From contig NC_081150.1 of assembly GCF_958295425.1 (NCBI RefSeq), positions 6,013,001 through 6,077,000 on the forward strand: DNA of 64,000 bases, written 5' to 3'. The stretch comes from Solea solea. Taxonomy: Eukaryota > Chordata > Actinopteri > Pleuronectiformes > Soleidae. Below, in pieces: positions 24,893 to 48,645 of the stretch. Each line of letters begins with the position of its first letter. Position 1 is the stretch's first letter. The notes beneath the pieces are model-generated. The model was not told where the DNA came from. It saw nothing but the letters and a program-made list of their open reading frames with translations, and made no database searches. The position numbers were made by a program, and so were the translations under genes.

Positions 24893-27800
24893 AACAAACA
24901 AAGCAGTGACCATGAATCCCAACACATAATATAATTCCTGAGTTCAAGTGATATTAGTGTTACTTTTAAAACACTCAGAGCAAGTCCTTTCCTCACCTAG
25001 AAATTAAAAATTGATGATCTGTCTGAATGTTCAACACAACACATTAAATTGCAACACAAAAACACTCTGGGATCAACTCTTACATATTATTTATTACACT
25101 AACCTGTGGCAAACTATTTAAAATCATCATAAATACGTTGTCATTATTTGAAGCCTAATTATAAAACAGAAAACCTTTGTATTGGTTTATTTGTATGACT
25201 TCTCTCGTCCTACAGTACTTTCACAGTCTGTTAGGGGGCATGGTCCACACTTCACTGGTCAAAGGTTAAATAAAGAGAATAAAAATAAAGTTTTATACAA
25301 AGTGACTTGAGCTGAAAGATAGAGTAAAATACCAATACTCACATTATGTTCCTTAAACGTCCAACACCAATAACTCAAGGCCATCTTTGGTTCTCTTTCT
25401 CACCTGTGAACACAGAAACATATTTGTTATGTTTTAAAAGGTGAGATCAACTGTTTCTTGCAAATAAAGGAGCATTACAGATCATTTGTTGCAAGCTTGT
25501 GGATCAAACAACACAAATAGCCTAGATCGAAATAACTGTGAAAGAAATATTTCTTGCTTAATTCATATCCTAGTAACATAACACAATTACTCAAAAAGTG
25601 GTATTGTTGTGGCGGATCATAAGGTTTCAATCTGTCCTGCTAACAATGTGTGAAAACAACAGCTTTTCTGATTTAGACATGTTCAGATGACGTCATGAGT
25701 GAAAAGTCCCCAAAATCCCATCTCCATGAACACTGAGGCTTTCACTCACTGGTATTAACATCACAGTATTACAGGGAAAGACTGGTAACAAATAATTAAA
25801 CTCTACATGAATGGGGCACTTAAATATTGTAAATATTATTTTATTGTGCTGCAAATAAATAATGAATATTGTGCATGTTTTTGTGATTCTGCTGCATTTT
25901 TGTGGGGATGCAAAACTTGACAAAGGTCATTTGACCTTTTTAAATAAAGCACAAAATACACTTCATCTTCCTCCGCCACCCTTTGAATATGTAGGTTTCT
26001 ATGCAACCAGGTACCTCAGTTGAGCATGTTAACTAAGAGTTGTTAAGTATTATTCATTCATTCATTCTCTACCACTTTATCCTCCACATGAGGGTCACGG
26101 GTCGCTGGAGCCAATCCCAACAAGCATTCACTCACATTCTCACCCATTTTGAATGAACTTCTGCAGGTTTGGGGCCTGTGTGAGGAAACCGGAGAACCTG
26201 GAGAAAACACATCCACACAGGAAGAACATTAAAAACTCCACTCAACTTTTTGCTGCAAGGCAACAGTGCAAGCCACAACCCCACCATGTGGTCCCATGTT
26301 ACGTACTAAGATAAAAACAACTCAAAACCAAGTGATCTGTACTGACAGTTGTGATATTTGAATAAAGCCTCAAGGAACAATTAAGAAAACAATGAAGCAC
26401 AAGCTGATGTTAGGGAGAAGTGACAGCTGTCACAGAAACACTTCCTGTTCACATCAGTATCCTCAAGCATTCAGTGTGTTCTCTACCTGCATACAGAGGA
26501 GAATAGTTTTGTTGACATTGGCAACACAACTCTGACCAAATCATTTCATATTCTTTACAAAAATGTTAGAATAAATAAACAATATTGAATCTACTGCCTC
26601 TCATCAACAATTATATGTTATCCACATGTGGAAAAGTGAGCTTAAAGTCCACATTATTCCACCACACCTCCCCCCTGAGTGTCCTGTGTGGTTACAGGTG
26701 TCAGGTGGCTGAGTGGAAGATGTAGAATCATTGAAGCATTAATGGGGAAGGAGCAGTGACAGTGACATCACAGTGACTGTTGTCTACAAGCTTGATAGCA
26801 CTTTACAGCTGTGGGTGTTCACATGTCACAACACCAGCGTGGTGTGTTTGACACGATGCATGTTCTACACTGTAAACGCATTTTATACTAGAAACAAGAA
26901 GTTAAGAAAAAAAAACCTGCAAGCCCAGTAGCTGCAATTCACACTTCAACCACAGGAGGGCGTTAAAGACTTCAGCTAAATAACTTTCCTGAAACCTATG
27001 ATTCATTCTGCTACTGAAATTGAGGAGTTCTTAATAATAAAACCTTACCTTCTGGATGATTGACTATATTAACAAAGGGAAAACTTAAATAAAATGAATA
27101 AATATTTAACATAAATCATGGTTAAAATAAAAAAGTTAATCCAAAAAAGGAACTGAAGCCACGGTTCGTTGTTATCAACAAACAAAACAAGAAGCTGAAG
27201 TTTAGCTGTGATGTGTAAACTGACTCCGAGCTCATAAAAATGAAAAACTGCATATGAGAATATTAAAGTGGGAGATTTTGCACGGTTGATTTGTGGTTTG
27301 TGTCACAGCCAGAGTTCAGTTCACTGAGCGATGGCAGAAAATCTGAGCTGCAGTCTTTACCGTTTCTTTCATAATAGTCTTTGTTTTGTTTCTTATTGTC
27401 TCAGAGTCCACAGCAATGGACAATCAAGAAAGCTACACATGAAGGAATGTAAGAAATCCAAACAGAGAATCATAGCTTTATGTTTAACTGTCTTTTTTAA
27501 CAGTTTCACGACTTAAAGTTGTAGAAAAACTGTCTCTGCAGCCAGGAAACTTTTATTAGTTTCAATATTATTTGCCTTCTTTTAACTGCATGTGTGATCA
27601 CGTGGCAGTCAGGGCTGTGATACCTAATCAACATGTTTTCCTTTCCTCTGACACAATATATAATAATATAACATAATGTGATGAATGATGTGATTGCATC
27701 TAATAAACTTTAAGTTTCCCTGGTGGTGTTCCTGAGAAATTCTACTTAATAAAAATGGAATTAGCTCCTCCTAAAGTCTTGAAACTTGAGATGTCGTCTT

Positions 27801-29432
27801 CACAAGAAAGGACCAGACAGATGGACGTATAAAAAGGACAACTAAAAAACTATTCAACTATTTTGAATGTATGAACATTTAACGCTTAGAACACAGAGCA
27901 TTTCGGCTGCTTTTTTCCATAACTGTGTTTAAATGTACAGTATATAGAGAGGCTATAAGAAGTGCAATATAGAGTCTTATATAGTCTTATATCCTTTTTT
28001 TTCAGCACAGACTATATCTGACAAAAAACTATGTAAACACACCTAAGCAAAAAGTATTCAAGATGCTTAAAATCGGATTGAATTTGTGAAATTTGGAAAT
28101 ACGTGACAGTTCAAAGTTCTATTTTCTCGTTTTTATGAAATTTTTTTTTTTAATTGTGACGTCTGCACAATAATTGCTACTTTATTATCACTTATCACTA
28201 ACATTTGATACAAAATGAATCATAACTTTGACTGAACAACACATAAGAAGACGAAAAAATATTTTTTTGGAAAGCATCAATATGTGACCTATCAACACAC
28301 ACCCCCAGGATGTCCATATAAGGAGTTGTGTATTATTCCCACATCAAATTGAAGTTAAAGATGCTTTACAATTGAGGACTAAATGAAACAAAAGTGTTTT
28401 TCTTTAACTCATCCAGACCAGATTATCTCTTCCACTCGATTACTCTCAAATACCTAATACTATGTTTCATCCATATGTCAATCTTACAATCATTTGAATA
28501 CAAAACGTTTAAAACTGCTGAGTTTAGAGTAATGTGCCTAACGTGTGCATGGGAGAAAAGCTGCACTATTAAAATAACATGCAGTACCTAGAGTCTCCAG
28601 CAGATGGTGGTGTAGGTCAGTAAATGTTTAAGCTGCCATGCTTTCATCCCAGCAGAGGATTGCACAGAACACTATAAGATGTTTCTACACATCTTTCAAA
28701 TAACCTTCACCAGTTAACACAAGATTTAGCGATTTTATAGTTTTTACAGTTTACAGCGTACAGTTTTTACAGTTTGAGCAGCACGTGTGCTGAACTTAAC
28801 ACCTCTGGACCATGTGGCTCTGCTCTCTGTTACAGACTTCATTAGTAATTGATTGTCTCCTCACCCCCACGTTTGTCTGGCAGAACGTTTGTTTTGAACA
28901 TCCTTGTGGCGATCGGAGGACATCGGAGTGTTGACTCCAGAGCGAAATGAAAAGTTTCACACAGAGAGAAGCTGCCAGACAAATATCAAAGTGGAGGAAC
29001 AGTGTGACACGTTTATCTTTAATACTGGCTCCTTGTGTATCATGAGTTAGTGTGTTTGGAAGTGGAGGCCCAGCATGTCTGGAGTGGACTGGGCTTCTTT
29101 ATTGACTCTGTGGGTGCTGAGTTGTGCCTGTCAAAACAGTTGGCACCGCATCATGATGGTCGCTTATCTTGACAGGATCTTTTTCATCCTGAAATATGAC
29201 TCGCATCGAGCAATGATTCATCCAAACCATGAGTTAGAAACAAGCCAGCGGATTGCTCAGCCATTAAATTTGTGATACACCACTTTGTCTGGGAAGAGGC
29301 TACAGCACCCGGGCGGGCAGGGGGGGGGGGGGGGGGCTGTTTTTAAATGTCCACTTGTAACAGTTAAGAGGCTTTATTAGCAGAAAGTGAATTTACTACT
29401 CATGACTGTGTTGATATACATGTATAATCACC
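24893..29432. other. Intergenic, no gene recognised
   Basis: AT-rich non-coding DNA. The longest open frames are under 80 codons and show no family resemblance. A repeat fragment lies at 26048-26290. Confidence 0.6.
26048..26290 (+). repeat. Teleost interspersed repeat fragment (second copy)
   Basis: Carries ACCACTTTATCCTCCACATG, AGGGTCACGGGTCGCTGGAG, TCACATTCTCACCCATTTTG and the GGAGAACCTGGAGAAAACAC block. These are the same phrases, in the same order, as the fish repeat partly present at 12975-13170. Confidence 0.7.
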
Positions 29433-30415
29433 TTAAAGCTGTAGTGTGTAACGTTTAAATATAAACATATACATCTTAACTATTGTCTAAACTATATTAC
29501 ACACAACTCTGTGATTGTCAGTATTGCAGTGTATTTTATGTCACAGTGCTGTAATGCAAGAAAGTACAAATACTTCAGTACAAAATTCATGTAGTATCTT
29601 TACTTTGTTATTTATATATATATTCTAGCCACTTTTACTTTTACTCCACCACATTTCCTCTAACTATTTTTGTTACTCGTTACAACCAAATAAAAGAGTT
29701 GTTAATACACATATAGACTAGCAGAGCCAGAAATTGAACCCACAACCTTCCAATTGAAAGACAGCTCACCCTACCACTGAGCCACCATGGCTCAATCCTA
29801 ACTCCTCAATTTTTTTATACTTTTTATTCTAAAACTTAGGTAAATTTAATATCAGAAAATCACTTTTGATACTTCAGTACAGTAAATGTCATATACTGTA
29901 CGACATTTACTTAAGTAATATTATATAAGTGACTTCAACTTCTACCAAAGTCATATTCTGGTAAGATACTAGTAATTTTACTCAAATATCTCTTGTATAT
30001 AAGTTACTTATATACAAGACTGACGTCACAACTGAGCAGGCGGGAGGAAGCACACAGTTCCAGTAAAGCCAGACCGCTTTTGCACGTCCAGTAGGACGCG
30101 ACAATCGCAATCGTAATCACGAACACGACTGTGATTGTCCAATATTGAAGAATGAACGCTCCGCCAACAGAACTCATAGCAAGCGAAGCACTCCATTAAC
30201 AACAGCCTGCATGTGCCAAACACAACACGGCTGCTGCTGTTCACTGCACGGTGCAGCTCCAAGTTTCCTGGCTGCAGTCTGGACATGTAATACTACGTTT
30301 AAAGACAAATAAACAAACTAGAACTTAACAAAACACGGTAGAAAAACAAAATTTCATGTTTGGAAGAAGCCAAGAGCTCGATCTCGTTGTGAGAAGTCAC
30401 ACACTGGAGCTTTAA
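29433..30415. mobile_element. TIR element flanked by TTAA (piggyBac-like, non-autonomous), copy 1
   Basis: TTAA at 29433-29436 is followed by AGCTGTAGTGTGTAACGTTT. At the other end, the reverse complement of the last bases reads AGCTCCAGTGTGTGACTTCT, again followed by TTAA (30412-30415). The element is about 975 bases. It encodes no transposase and holds a SINE at 29721-29790. The TTAA duplication suggests piggyBac-type mobilisation, which is inferred. A related copy lies at 53820-54923. Confidence 0.65.
29721..29790 (-). mobile_element. tRNA-derived SINE head
   Basis: On the minus strand this reads GTGGCTCAGTGGTAGGGTGA (A-box-like), then GGAAGGTTGTGGGTTCAATTTC (B-box-like, quoted in part). 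That is the promoter layout of a tRNA-derived SINE of a kind common in percomorph fish. It is decayed, cannot fold as a good tRNA, and is nested in the TTAA element around it. Confidence 0.65.
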
Positions 30416-33400
30416 AAGCATTTTCTGGTTCAAAGACTCAGGAAGAAGCCACCATCTTGTGCCTTCATGTTTCTAGAGCAGCCCTGAACAAACTAGCCAG
30501 AGAATGCGTCTCAAGAAAATGAAGATATGTGTCAAATATTCTGGGATGGATGTTGATGGCATCGCGCACATTTACACAGTTTCGTTTTCTGCAAAACCTC
30601 ACAAATAACCTCTGAGGTGATCGATTCGTTTTTATAATGACTAAGAGTTTCTGACAAAAGTCTCCTCTGATTGGCGCGGCGTCTTTTAGTGAATTAGTAG
30701 GTGTTGATCTTAAACTGACAGTTAATCAGAGGTGGCATCAATTAAACAGTGTTCAGCTCAGGTTGCTGTGATGCTGGACGTTTTGTGTGCTGCTGACCTT
30801 TGTGACTCTCACTCACACACACACACACACACACACTGTGATGACGAGCAGTCCGCAGACTATTTAACCACTGCTCCACCCTGGACTGTTCTCCCTGCGT
30901 GGTGACGCTCAATTATGGATGACCATCATTAGAAACGAGACACGCCGGAAAACACAGGCTTGCCCAGACTGACACACACCGTGATGGGCACAACAATTAA
31001 TCTCTGAGACACCAAAGACTACTGAAGTGCTAATGGGGGGGTAACACCATCCTGTACAGTCCATAACCAGTACACCTGTAATCCATAATAATAATTCCAC
31101 ACCATTATCATTATTACAGCCAAAACTAATCACAGTTAAAGAGGAAAAATCTTGAGATGCGGGTAGTACAATAACAATATTATTCATTCAGTAACTTTAC
31201 TGAATGTGGAAGTTAGTTAGTTCCTTGGTCTCTGCGATTGATCCATGAAAGATTGCATCCTGTTAAGTGCACATGTCCATGTTTAGGTCCCTGCTTTCAT
31301 TGTGGAACGTGCCTATTTATCCTTTTCTTAATTTTAGTATTCCATGCTAAAATACATCTTAATCTTCATTGTCTGTGTAGGAGCCATTCTGATCATTTAT
31401 CCTGATTATCAGGTCTTGTGTTTGATGACACTTTGATGGCTTGTTATGGTGACGATGCACAGAGAGGGGCTGAGTCTTTATAGCTGCACTGGGTTCACTG
31501 ATCACGTATGGGTGACGGGGAGATTTTATGGTGATATAAGTTTACAAATACTTGCATCATCACCGGTTCATCCACCTTGTAACAAATTAATTTAAACACA
31601 GGGAATTCAACCCAAAGACCAAGTTTGCCTGGACATCCATTCATTGGCACACGGTAAAACGGGTCTGCACCCGGCGGAGTGGCTAAAACCAGGACTGATG
31701 AGTCACTACAGTCTGTATTTAATTTCTTTTTTGATAGAAGCATGACTCTGTGGCGAGTCGTTGTAGTCGTCCTGTTCAGAATGAAACGGGTCCTTCAAGT
31801 GTCCAGTACTGTCCAGTACAGTCCAGTATTTCATGAACTGTTAGCATGTACACAGCTCCCCCGTGTCCTCATGTGGAGAATAAAGTGGTAAAAGATGGAT
31901 GGATTTGCATGACTAAGAAGTTGTATGTTGTGTATAGCAAATGTTCACATGTTAAAGTAAGACCATGGGTATGTTGGCACCGCCATAAAACCAGTGTCAG
32001 CGAAAGCTTGAACCACAACCATGGATACAGATGACTTCTTTTAAAAAGGGGGATTTCAAGAAAGCGGTGGTTGACATCATCGTGGATCGCCACTTATTGA
32101 CTCAGACAGAGCATAAAGCACATTATAGCGATGGCACAATCACAAACAGTAAAGACAAAAGCTCAGTCACGGGGAGGCAGATTGATTTGATTTGCCTCTG
32201 CATGAGTTAAAAATATTTCAACTTTTGCTAAACATGTAGAAGATCAATAAAGAGAGAAATTAGTGGTGAGTAACACCGAGTTCACCGTTGGTAGCAAACA
32301 AGTCGATAAACGGAAATGAAAAAGTCCTTGCACTTATTCCGTTCTGGACTGAAGATAAATAAAGAACGACAAAAGATGATTTAGGGCCCGGTTTGCCTTG
32401 TGTCTAATATGTAACTAGTTCCCCATGTCAATACAAACCAAGAGACAAGCCTGGGCATGTTATATGTTCCACAGATGACTCCACAGAACCCCCAGTGACC
32501 ACAACTGTCTCTGTCTCGTATGAATTAATGAGGCATCACAGAGGCTCTAACTTTTATACAACTTAACCAACATGTGCAGTAAACTAGAAACTGAAGCACA
32601 AGTCAAGAGTGAATGAATCAAATCTGAGTGTGTTGATGTCGACTGTGACACTCGACGTCTATTCAGTTCTTTAAGTCTTATATACGAGGTGAGATTAGGT
32701 TTGTTAAATGCACAGGCCTAACAATGAAATATTGAAATCAAGCAAGACAAAATAAATCAGTCCAGATCAAGACTTCAGTCTTACATGGTCAAGTCTCAAG
32801 TTCCTCCCTTTGTGACTTGAGTCTCAAACCTTCACCTCTGCGTGAACTCCTTTCTGACCTAACTGTGTCCATCGACCGCTCGCACTGTTGCAACATTGAT
32901 GACCAGTCAAGGTCAAGATATGTTCTTTTTGCTCTTATGTCACGGCTGTCGTCGGTCAGGACACCTCTGGTCAGCGAATGCGTCACTGATAACCCGCGGT
33001 GATCGCTTGGAAACACACTTGACGATGCCATCGTTACAGGCACCTGCTTTTCACGCAGGTTCACTACAGACGGTGCGTTTAGACAACGCTCCACCGGTCA
33101 CAAATACATCCCTCATATGCCCCCGTGCATTATTAATCTGTTTTCCATACCTTGTTTGTGCAGCTCTTACGTAAATGTACCAAGTCAGTTTCAGTCCAGT
33201 CGCGGAAAGCGGACTTTGCTACTGTTGTTTAGTGCATTGTGCATCGTGCAGTGCAAATGTGTGTGACTGACACAGTATCAGAACTTACTGGTTCATATCA
33301 CTGTTAAGTAGCCAGAAAGGTAACTGGAGTGGGGGATGTATCCACCTCAGTGGGTTCAATCTGTCTTCACAGGGCACACACAGAATATCTACATATCACA

Positions 33401-34219
33401 AACACGCAAACACACATGGAGTATCGGGTAACGGCCGCTGAATTATTAAGCAGCCGCCAAGAGCGCCACGTAGCAGCAACCAGATTCTTCCACAGTCTTT
33501 GCAGCACACCTGAATATTAATGACACACAGTCGCAGGGACAGAAGGAGCACGAGGAAGACGACGTCTGTGAGAGATTTGAAAACAAGTTGGTGGAGGAAC
33601 TTTGCATGATGAGAGAGTGTCACAACATGTGACACCCTCTCATCATGGACAGGCTTCAGACTCAGGGCACCAGTGTGTGCAGTGCTGACTCTGCGGTTGT
33701 TTGGATGAGATATTCATAAGATACACAAAAATAGACATTGACAAAAACAAACAGAAACACAAAGCTGCACGTACTGAAGGGGTACTGAACTGAAGTTGTG
33801 ACTTTGTTTTTACTTTGACTCTTTGTTGGTACAAAATGTTGAAAACAATAAATACAAATATAACCACACTGTAAATCAATGTGCTTCCTGCATTTCACAT
33901 TGCAATGGGTGGTGCAGACAAAATGGTTCAAATGTTAAATGTCATATTACTTGAATTGAGGAGTTGAATCAGAGTTTACACTTTTCTTTGGCACTGCATA
34001 CTGTGTGGTGTCTTGTCTACACGTGACTGGAACAGTAAACATTGAGAATGACATGTTGTGCACAATCCTTTAAGTATTGTAGCTGCACTACTTATAATTT
34101 GCCTCTTCTGTTCACCTCTTTTTTCATATAAGCCGGCATTCATGAAATGGCTGCTACACTAACTTCTCTCTAACTCCTCCTCCCCCTTGTGAGATCAGTG
34201 CTCCTCTACTGTCTCTGTG
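30416..34219. other. Intergenic / hunk 3' side, no further gene recognised
   Basis: Non-coding sequence with a CA microsatellite (about 30812-30836). The 3' UTR of the minus-strand kinase must begin at 34219 and run downwards, but I found no convincing minus-strand AATAAA in the next kilobase. Its end is therefore unknown. A 101-codon minus frame at 32789-33094 resembles nothing I know. Confidence 0.5.
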
Positions 34220-43520
<9,301 letters not shown>

Positions 43521-46276
43521 CCCCAACAGCGCCTGGGCCCCATGTGGCTGCCGCTTACACTCACAATCAAATCCAAAACCAGGACTGACCGTGTAGAGCA
43601 CACATACTATCACACACAGATGTACATAAACATATCCAACGGTTTGTTTGAGTTCAAATGTTGCTTAAAATACAGCAGACCCAAATCCCCCTTCGGAAGC
43701 AAACGAGAGCCTTTGGCAACAGATTTGTGTTCCTTCCACTCTCAGATAAATAAATCCATTACTGCAGACAGTTGATAGATGACTCCTCTTTTCTTCTTGG
43801 TTTATTTTACCTTCTGACAAGTGCAGGTGCGAGGCAAGTGTCTCCCTTTGGATTCCAACTATGCAGTTTTTGACTGGTCTCTCTCTCCCCTTCCTTGCTT
43901 CTCTCACTCCGTCTCTGTCTGCTGGGTAGTGGATGATTAACCGTCCTGTTCTTAGGTCAGCTCCAGTGATGAGGACGACATTCTACACCGTAATTACCCC
44001 CACTGCACACACTCAGGTTCACACAGTTATAGAGTAACCACTCAAGCGTTCTTGCTTTATTAACTTGGCTTCCCTTTAGAAAGCTTTAGTTTGTTTCTTT
44101 CAGTTTTATTCTCTAAATGGAAGTAAAGTGTTCCTTTTTCCTCCGTTTTCTTTAGTGTCTGGTTGGTTCTAATGACACATAGCTGTGCACACGTAAGTCG
44201 ATGAGAATAAGTGTCACAACCTTCATTCACCAACATCATCACTTGTGTATGAGACCACGCGTTCGACCTCTTTACCAAGTATATACAGTCAGTTTCACAC
44301 AGTGTTTACATTCATCATTTTATTGTGAGTAGTAAATGTCCTTGTAAAACTACGATGTTTTTACACTTTGGTTTAAACCAACATTGGTGCTGGATATTAT
44401 AATATTTGGACTGAACTATGGCAGCTTCCAGTCTTTATGAGTGCCTTAAAATAATAATTCTTTTTCAAGGGTACATTTATTGGCACAAATTACACCAAAA
44501 ATAAAATGTATCAGCACATTCTTAAAGCCCTTATCAAAATTGTTATTTTATTTCGGTAAAACATCAAAGATTAATTTGAATCAGCTTCTTATGCAACTGT
44601 CTGTATTTTCATTACACATTTTACAAAATATTGAATTGGATTCATTGGATTAATGGGGTGAGAATGCACTGCTAAAACTTCCCCCATTTACAACTACAAA
44701 CTTCATTATTGACCCCTTCAATGTAATTATCCTTTGTCAGGGTCAGAGGTCAAAGGTCAGGGTCAAGAACAGATGAGCAGGTCTGCAGCATGGTGGAGAT
44801 TCAGTGTCTCCGTTAACAAACGCTCAGCAGGGCAGACCGTTGCCAGCTTCATACCCTGAGAGCCACAATTATGGTTTTCACATTTTTACTTTAAATAATG
44901 CGTTTACACTGTAACACTCATCATTTCAAAGTAAAACAAAAACCAAAGTGAAGATGGAGTGATATTGACTCAGGGATATAATACTGGCAGCAGGTACTGG
45001 AGCCACAGCAGCATGTGTTATGGCAGTGGTGACCAATGGAAAACAGAAGTGAGGTTTTGTACTGACGAGCGATGGCGAGCAATGAAGTGTGTCTGCTTTC
45101 CTGCTACTGTAAAGTGCGCGCGTGTGCGTGTGTGTACATCAGGGTCAGATTGCAAGTGTGTTTGTGCTCGATTCGTCCTCACTCAGTTGATGAAAGGAGG
45201 GATAGAGCCCAAGATCTGTCATGTAACTCAATAGGCACTCACACACGCACACACACACGCTCACTCAAACGTTACACAACCTTAAACTGAGCAACAGCAG
45301 TGGCCAAGTGAGGCTTCTTATGTTTTCATGTTTTCTTGTAACCATGCTGATTTTGTGTAATTTGACTGAGCATTCACAGAAAAGACATTTGCAGCAGCCA
45401 TGACAGAGTATTTCCTCCACTTATAGCTCATTTCCATTAAAAAAAAAAGCTAAAAAAAACATTTAATTGCAGATTTACATTGATTTTGACCACTGGGATT
45501 TAAAAAAAAAAAAAAAAATCATCTTTCATTCCCAACTACGGACATGCAGTTTTTTTTTTTAGTTTTTTTTTTTATTATCAGATTAGGCTCTGACAAGTAT
45601 GAGTTTGACCCAGGTGGACGTGCTAATTTCTTCTTTGTCTGCTTCATTTTTGGCAGCTATGCAATTTCCTGCATCATTTATGGCGCAACACTAAAACATG
45701 CATTCATCTTCTATCCGTTAGCATAGCAATTAGTGATGAATGGTTTTAGAGAACCTTACTTTTTACAACTTGGGACAGTGCTCAATGTATTATGAGCAAC
45801 TTAACTCACCAAAGTAAATACTAACAACTGTAGCATTTTCACTGATTGTGTTGTTGTTGATTTCTTCTTCCTTTAACTTGTAAAGTTCCGGTGCATTTGT
45901 GACCATCAGGTTGGAGTAACGGGAATTTTGTAATGTGGGTTCACAAGGGTTAAGAAATCTTTTAAAAAATGTATAAATTTTTTTAAAAATATTCATGGTA
46001 TGCAAACAGCAATATCATTCAACTCAGGTCCAAACTAGAACACATCCATTCCTTACACTGCTTCAACACTTTCCTGGTATATTCTGAAACATAATATCTA
46101 CAATTTGTGGTTTCACATCAGTAGAACCCAAAACACTGTAAAAACACTGGCAAACCCCCCTCTAAGAAAACCATTACTTTTCCTAAACATGTCACATATC
46201 ACATCTTAATCACTCTTCATGATGTGTATGTGTAGCCTTCAGTTCGTAAACAGGTCTTAAGACAATGGTGTGTGTG

Positions 46277-46313
<37 letters not shown>

Positions 46314-46592
46314 AAGGAGGTGTTTAACACCCCCTCCCTAATGCCAGAGGGAGAGTCTGAAGCTGCATCTGGACAGATACAGGGGAGGACAGATGTTATG
46401 AAAGAGCGGAGGAAAGTGTGACTCCTGTAACGCTGTGATCACAGGAAGTGAGTGAAAAACAAACAGCTACACAGGGTGAGGGTGAGGGACAGAGAGAAAG
46501 AGAGTTTCATAACTGAACTAGTGTGAAATAAAATGACCTTATGCTTTTTATGAATATGCAGCACTGCCATGTTTAAATGTTTTGCAGTCCTT

Positions 46593-46639
<47 letters not shown>

Positions 46640-46779
46640 CTCCTTCCACGGTTCAAAAAAGGTCATTCTCGCTGCCAAAAACCACAGTCTATTTGTGTGT
46701 GTTTATGCACACACACTTATTGTGAGGTGAGTATGTTTTTGAGATTACACATCTTTGCATCTACACATGTGAGCTTACG

Positions 46780-46816
<37 letters not shown>

Positions 46817-48504
46817 GCGTTGCGTTGGTGCAGTGGAATGCTGGCTCGCCTGTAGGACTTGGCGAGCTTCTCGGCGGTCACATTAAATGAGAAGAGAAAC
46901 CCCCTTCTGCTTCCTGCCGGTAATAAATGGATCCCCAGCAACCATTAAGGCATATTTTAACACCAAATAACTCCTCAAAACCACACTAGAACAGACACTC
47001 AGTTGAACCCTCCCTCCCTGTTCTACCATCTCTCACTCTCTTCTCCTGATCTATTTATTTTTGATTCTCCCTTTTCTACCTCGCTTTTATACAAACTCTT
47101 CAAACAAATAATAGCTTATATACAGTGTCGGCTGCTGAGTGTTTAACGGTTGTCATACCTCTTGACAGTCTCAGTAAATGAGCAGCTTTCAACCTGTAGC
47201 ATGTAAGTTACATGATGTTCTTGTATGTCTACAAACTATGGGCAGACTGCTTTAAATACAGACTGTGTTTGAGTCAGAAACAGAAAGAAAAGACGCTTTG
47301 AACCTCTCATTTACATTTAGAGTGAATATTACATGTGAACAACACGGCCAACTAGGAAGTGCTCACAGAGCATAATTTATTAAACCCCCAGTGTTAAAGG
47401 AAAAAACATAATCCCCCCCTTAATCAGATCCCTCCCAAAATCTTTCTTGAGTCCGACAGAAAATTTCCTGGAAATCGGTTCAGTAGTTTTTGAGTAATCC
47501 AGGAAAACAACCTGATGTAATCCTCTCAGTGCAGGTGATTAGAAATGATTGTGGGATTATGCAGTAGATATTTACAATATGGTTAAATACAGATTAGCCT
47601 TCCAGAAGGTTCCTGATTTTTATGAGATGCAAAGCACTTTGTGTGATTGATAGAAACTATAAACTATAAATATTCTTCTTCTTTTTGCATCACCGTTGAG
47701 GGATGGCCACAGCGGATCATCTGATATATCATATTATTTTATGATCCTATTATCATATCATGATATGACTTAAACATTTGAATATGCAATATGTAAAAAA
47801 GCAGCTGATTATTACTGTAGACAGTTATTTGGATAAACTGCCTCGGTATTGGAGCGACGACAGTAAGTTAATCAATTACAGGAAACTCAGAACAGACATT
47901 TTGTTAAATTATTATGTGCTCTTTAAATTATTCACATTTGTAAAACTTTAACTTGTATACATTTATATAAAATTGGCTCTCGTGTTCATGTAATTTTGAC
48001 TTCTATATCCAGAATTGTTGAAGCTATGACTACGTTGAAAAACTTGCTTTACATGGTTGTAAAACAGTGAGCTGGTGTCAAAGCTACAGCCTTCCACTAC
48101 AGTCTTATAAGGTTTTATAAATTGGCATGATATGATTTTTAGGCTGAGTAAACACTGGTGTTTACTGGCGTCCACTTGTGTTCAGGTTTCCAGTGCTGTT
48201 GTCCCTGTCTGCCCTCCAGTGGATATAACAGACTGATGCAAGGACACTACTTTTAAATAAATAGCTCAATTACAATAAATAAAGAAACATCTCAGCATCA
48301 TTTGATCTCTTTTTCTCTGTTTGTCATTTATCCACTGCAAAATTAACTTATATCAGTCCCACAACAGGAAAACCGTCCTCCCTTAAGTGCTTAAATATAT
48401 TCACTCATTTGTAGATCAACAGTGCAGCAAACAGCAATGACTGTGTATGTGAATGTGTAAACAGCATGAGAAAATACTGTGAGATTAATTAATGATATGT
48501 GCAA

Positions 48505-48645
48505 TTTATGTGGGTTTCCTCCCACTGTCAAAAAACATGCAGATTTAGGGATTAGACAAATTGGACACTCTAAATTGACCATAGGTGTGAATGTGTCCCT
48601 GTGATGGACACACCTCATGTGGAGGACAAAGTGGTCGAAGATGAG
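48505..48645 (-). repeat. Teleost interspersed repeat fragment (third copy, inverted)
   Basis: Contains GGGTTTCCTCCCACTGTC, CACTCTAAATTGACCATAGG and CCTGTGATGGACA, the reverse complement of phrases in the copies at 12975-13170 and 26048-26290. Confidence 0.7.

Noticed and set aside
32789..33094. 101-codon minus frame rich in Ser and Arg
   Set aside because: No family resemblance and no neighbouring exons with a compatible phase.
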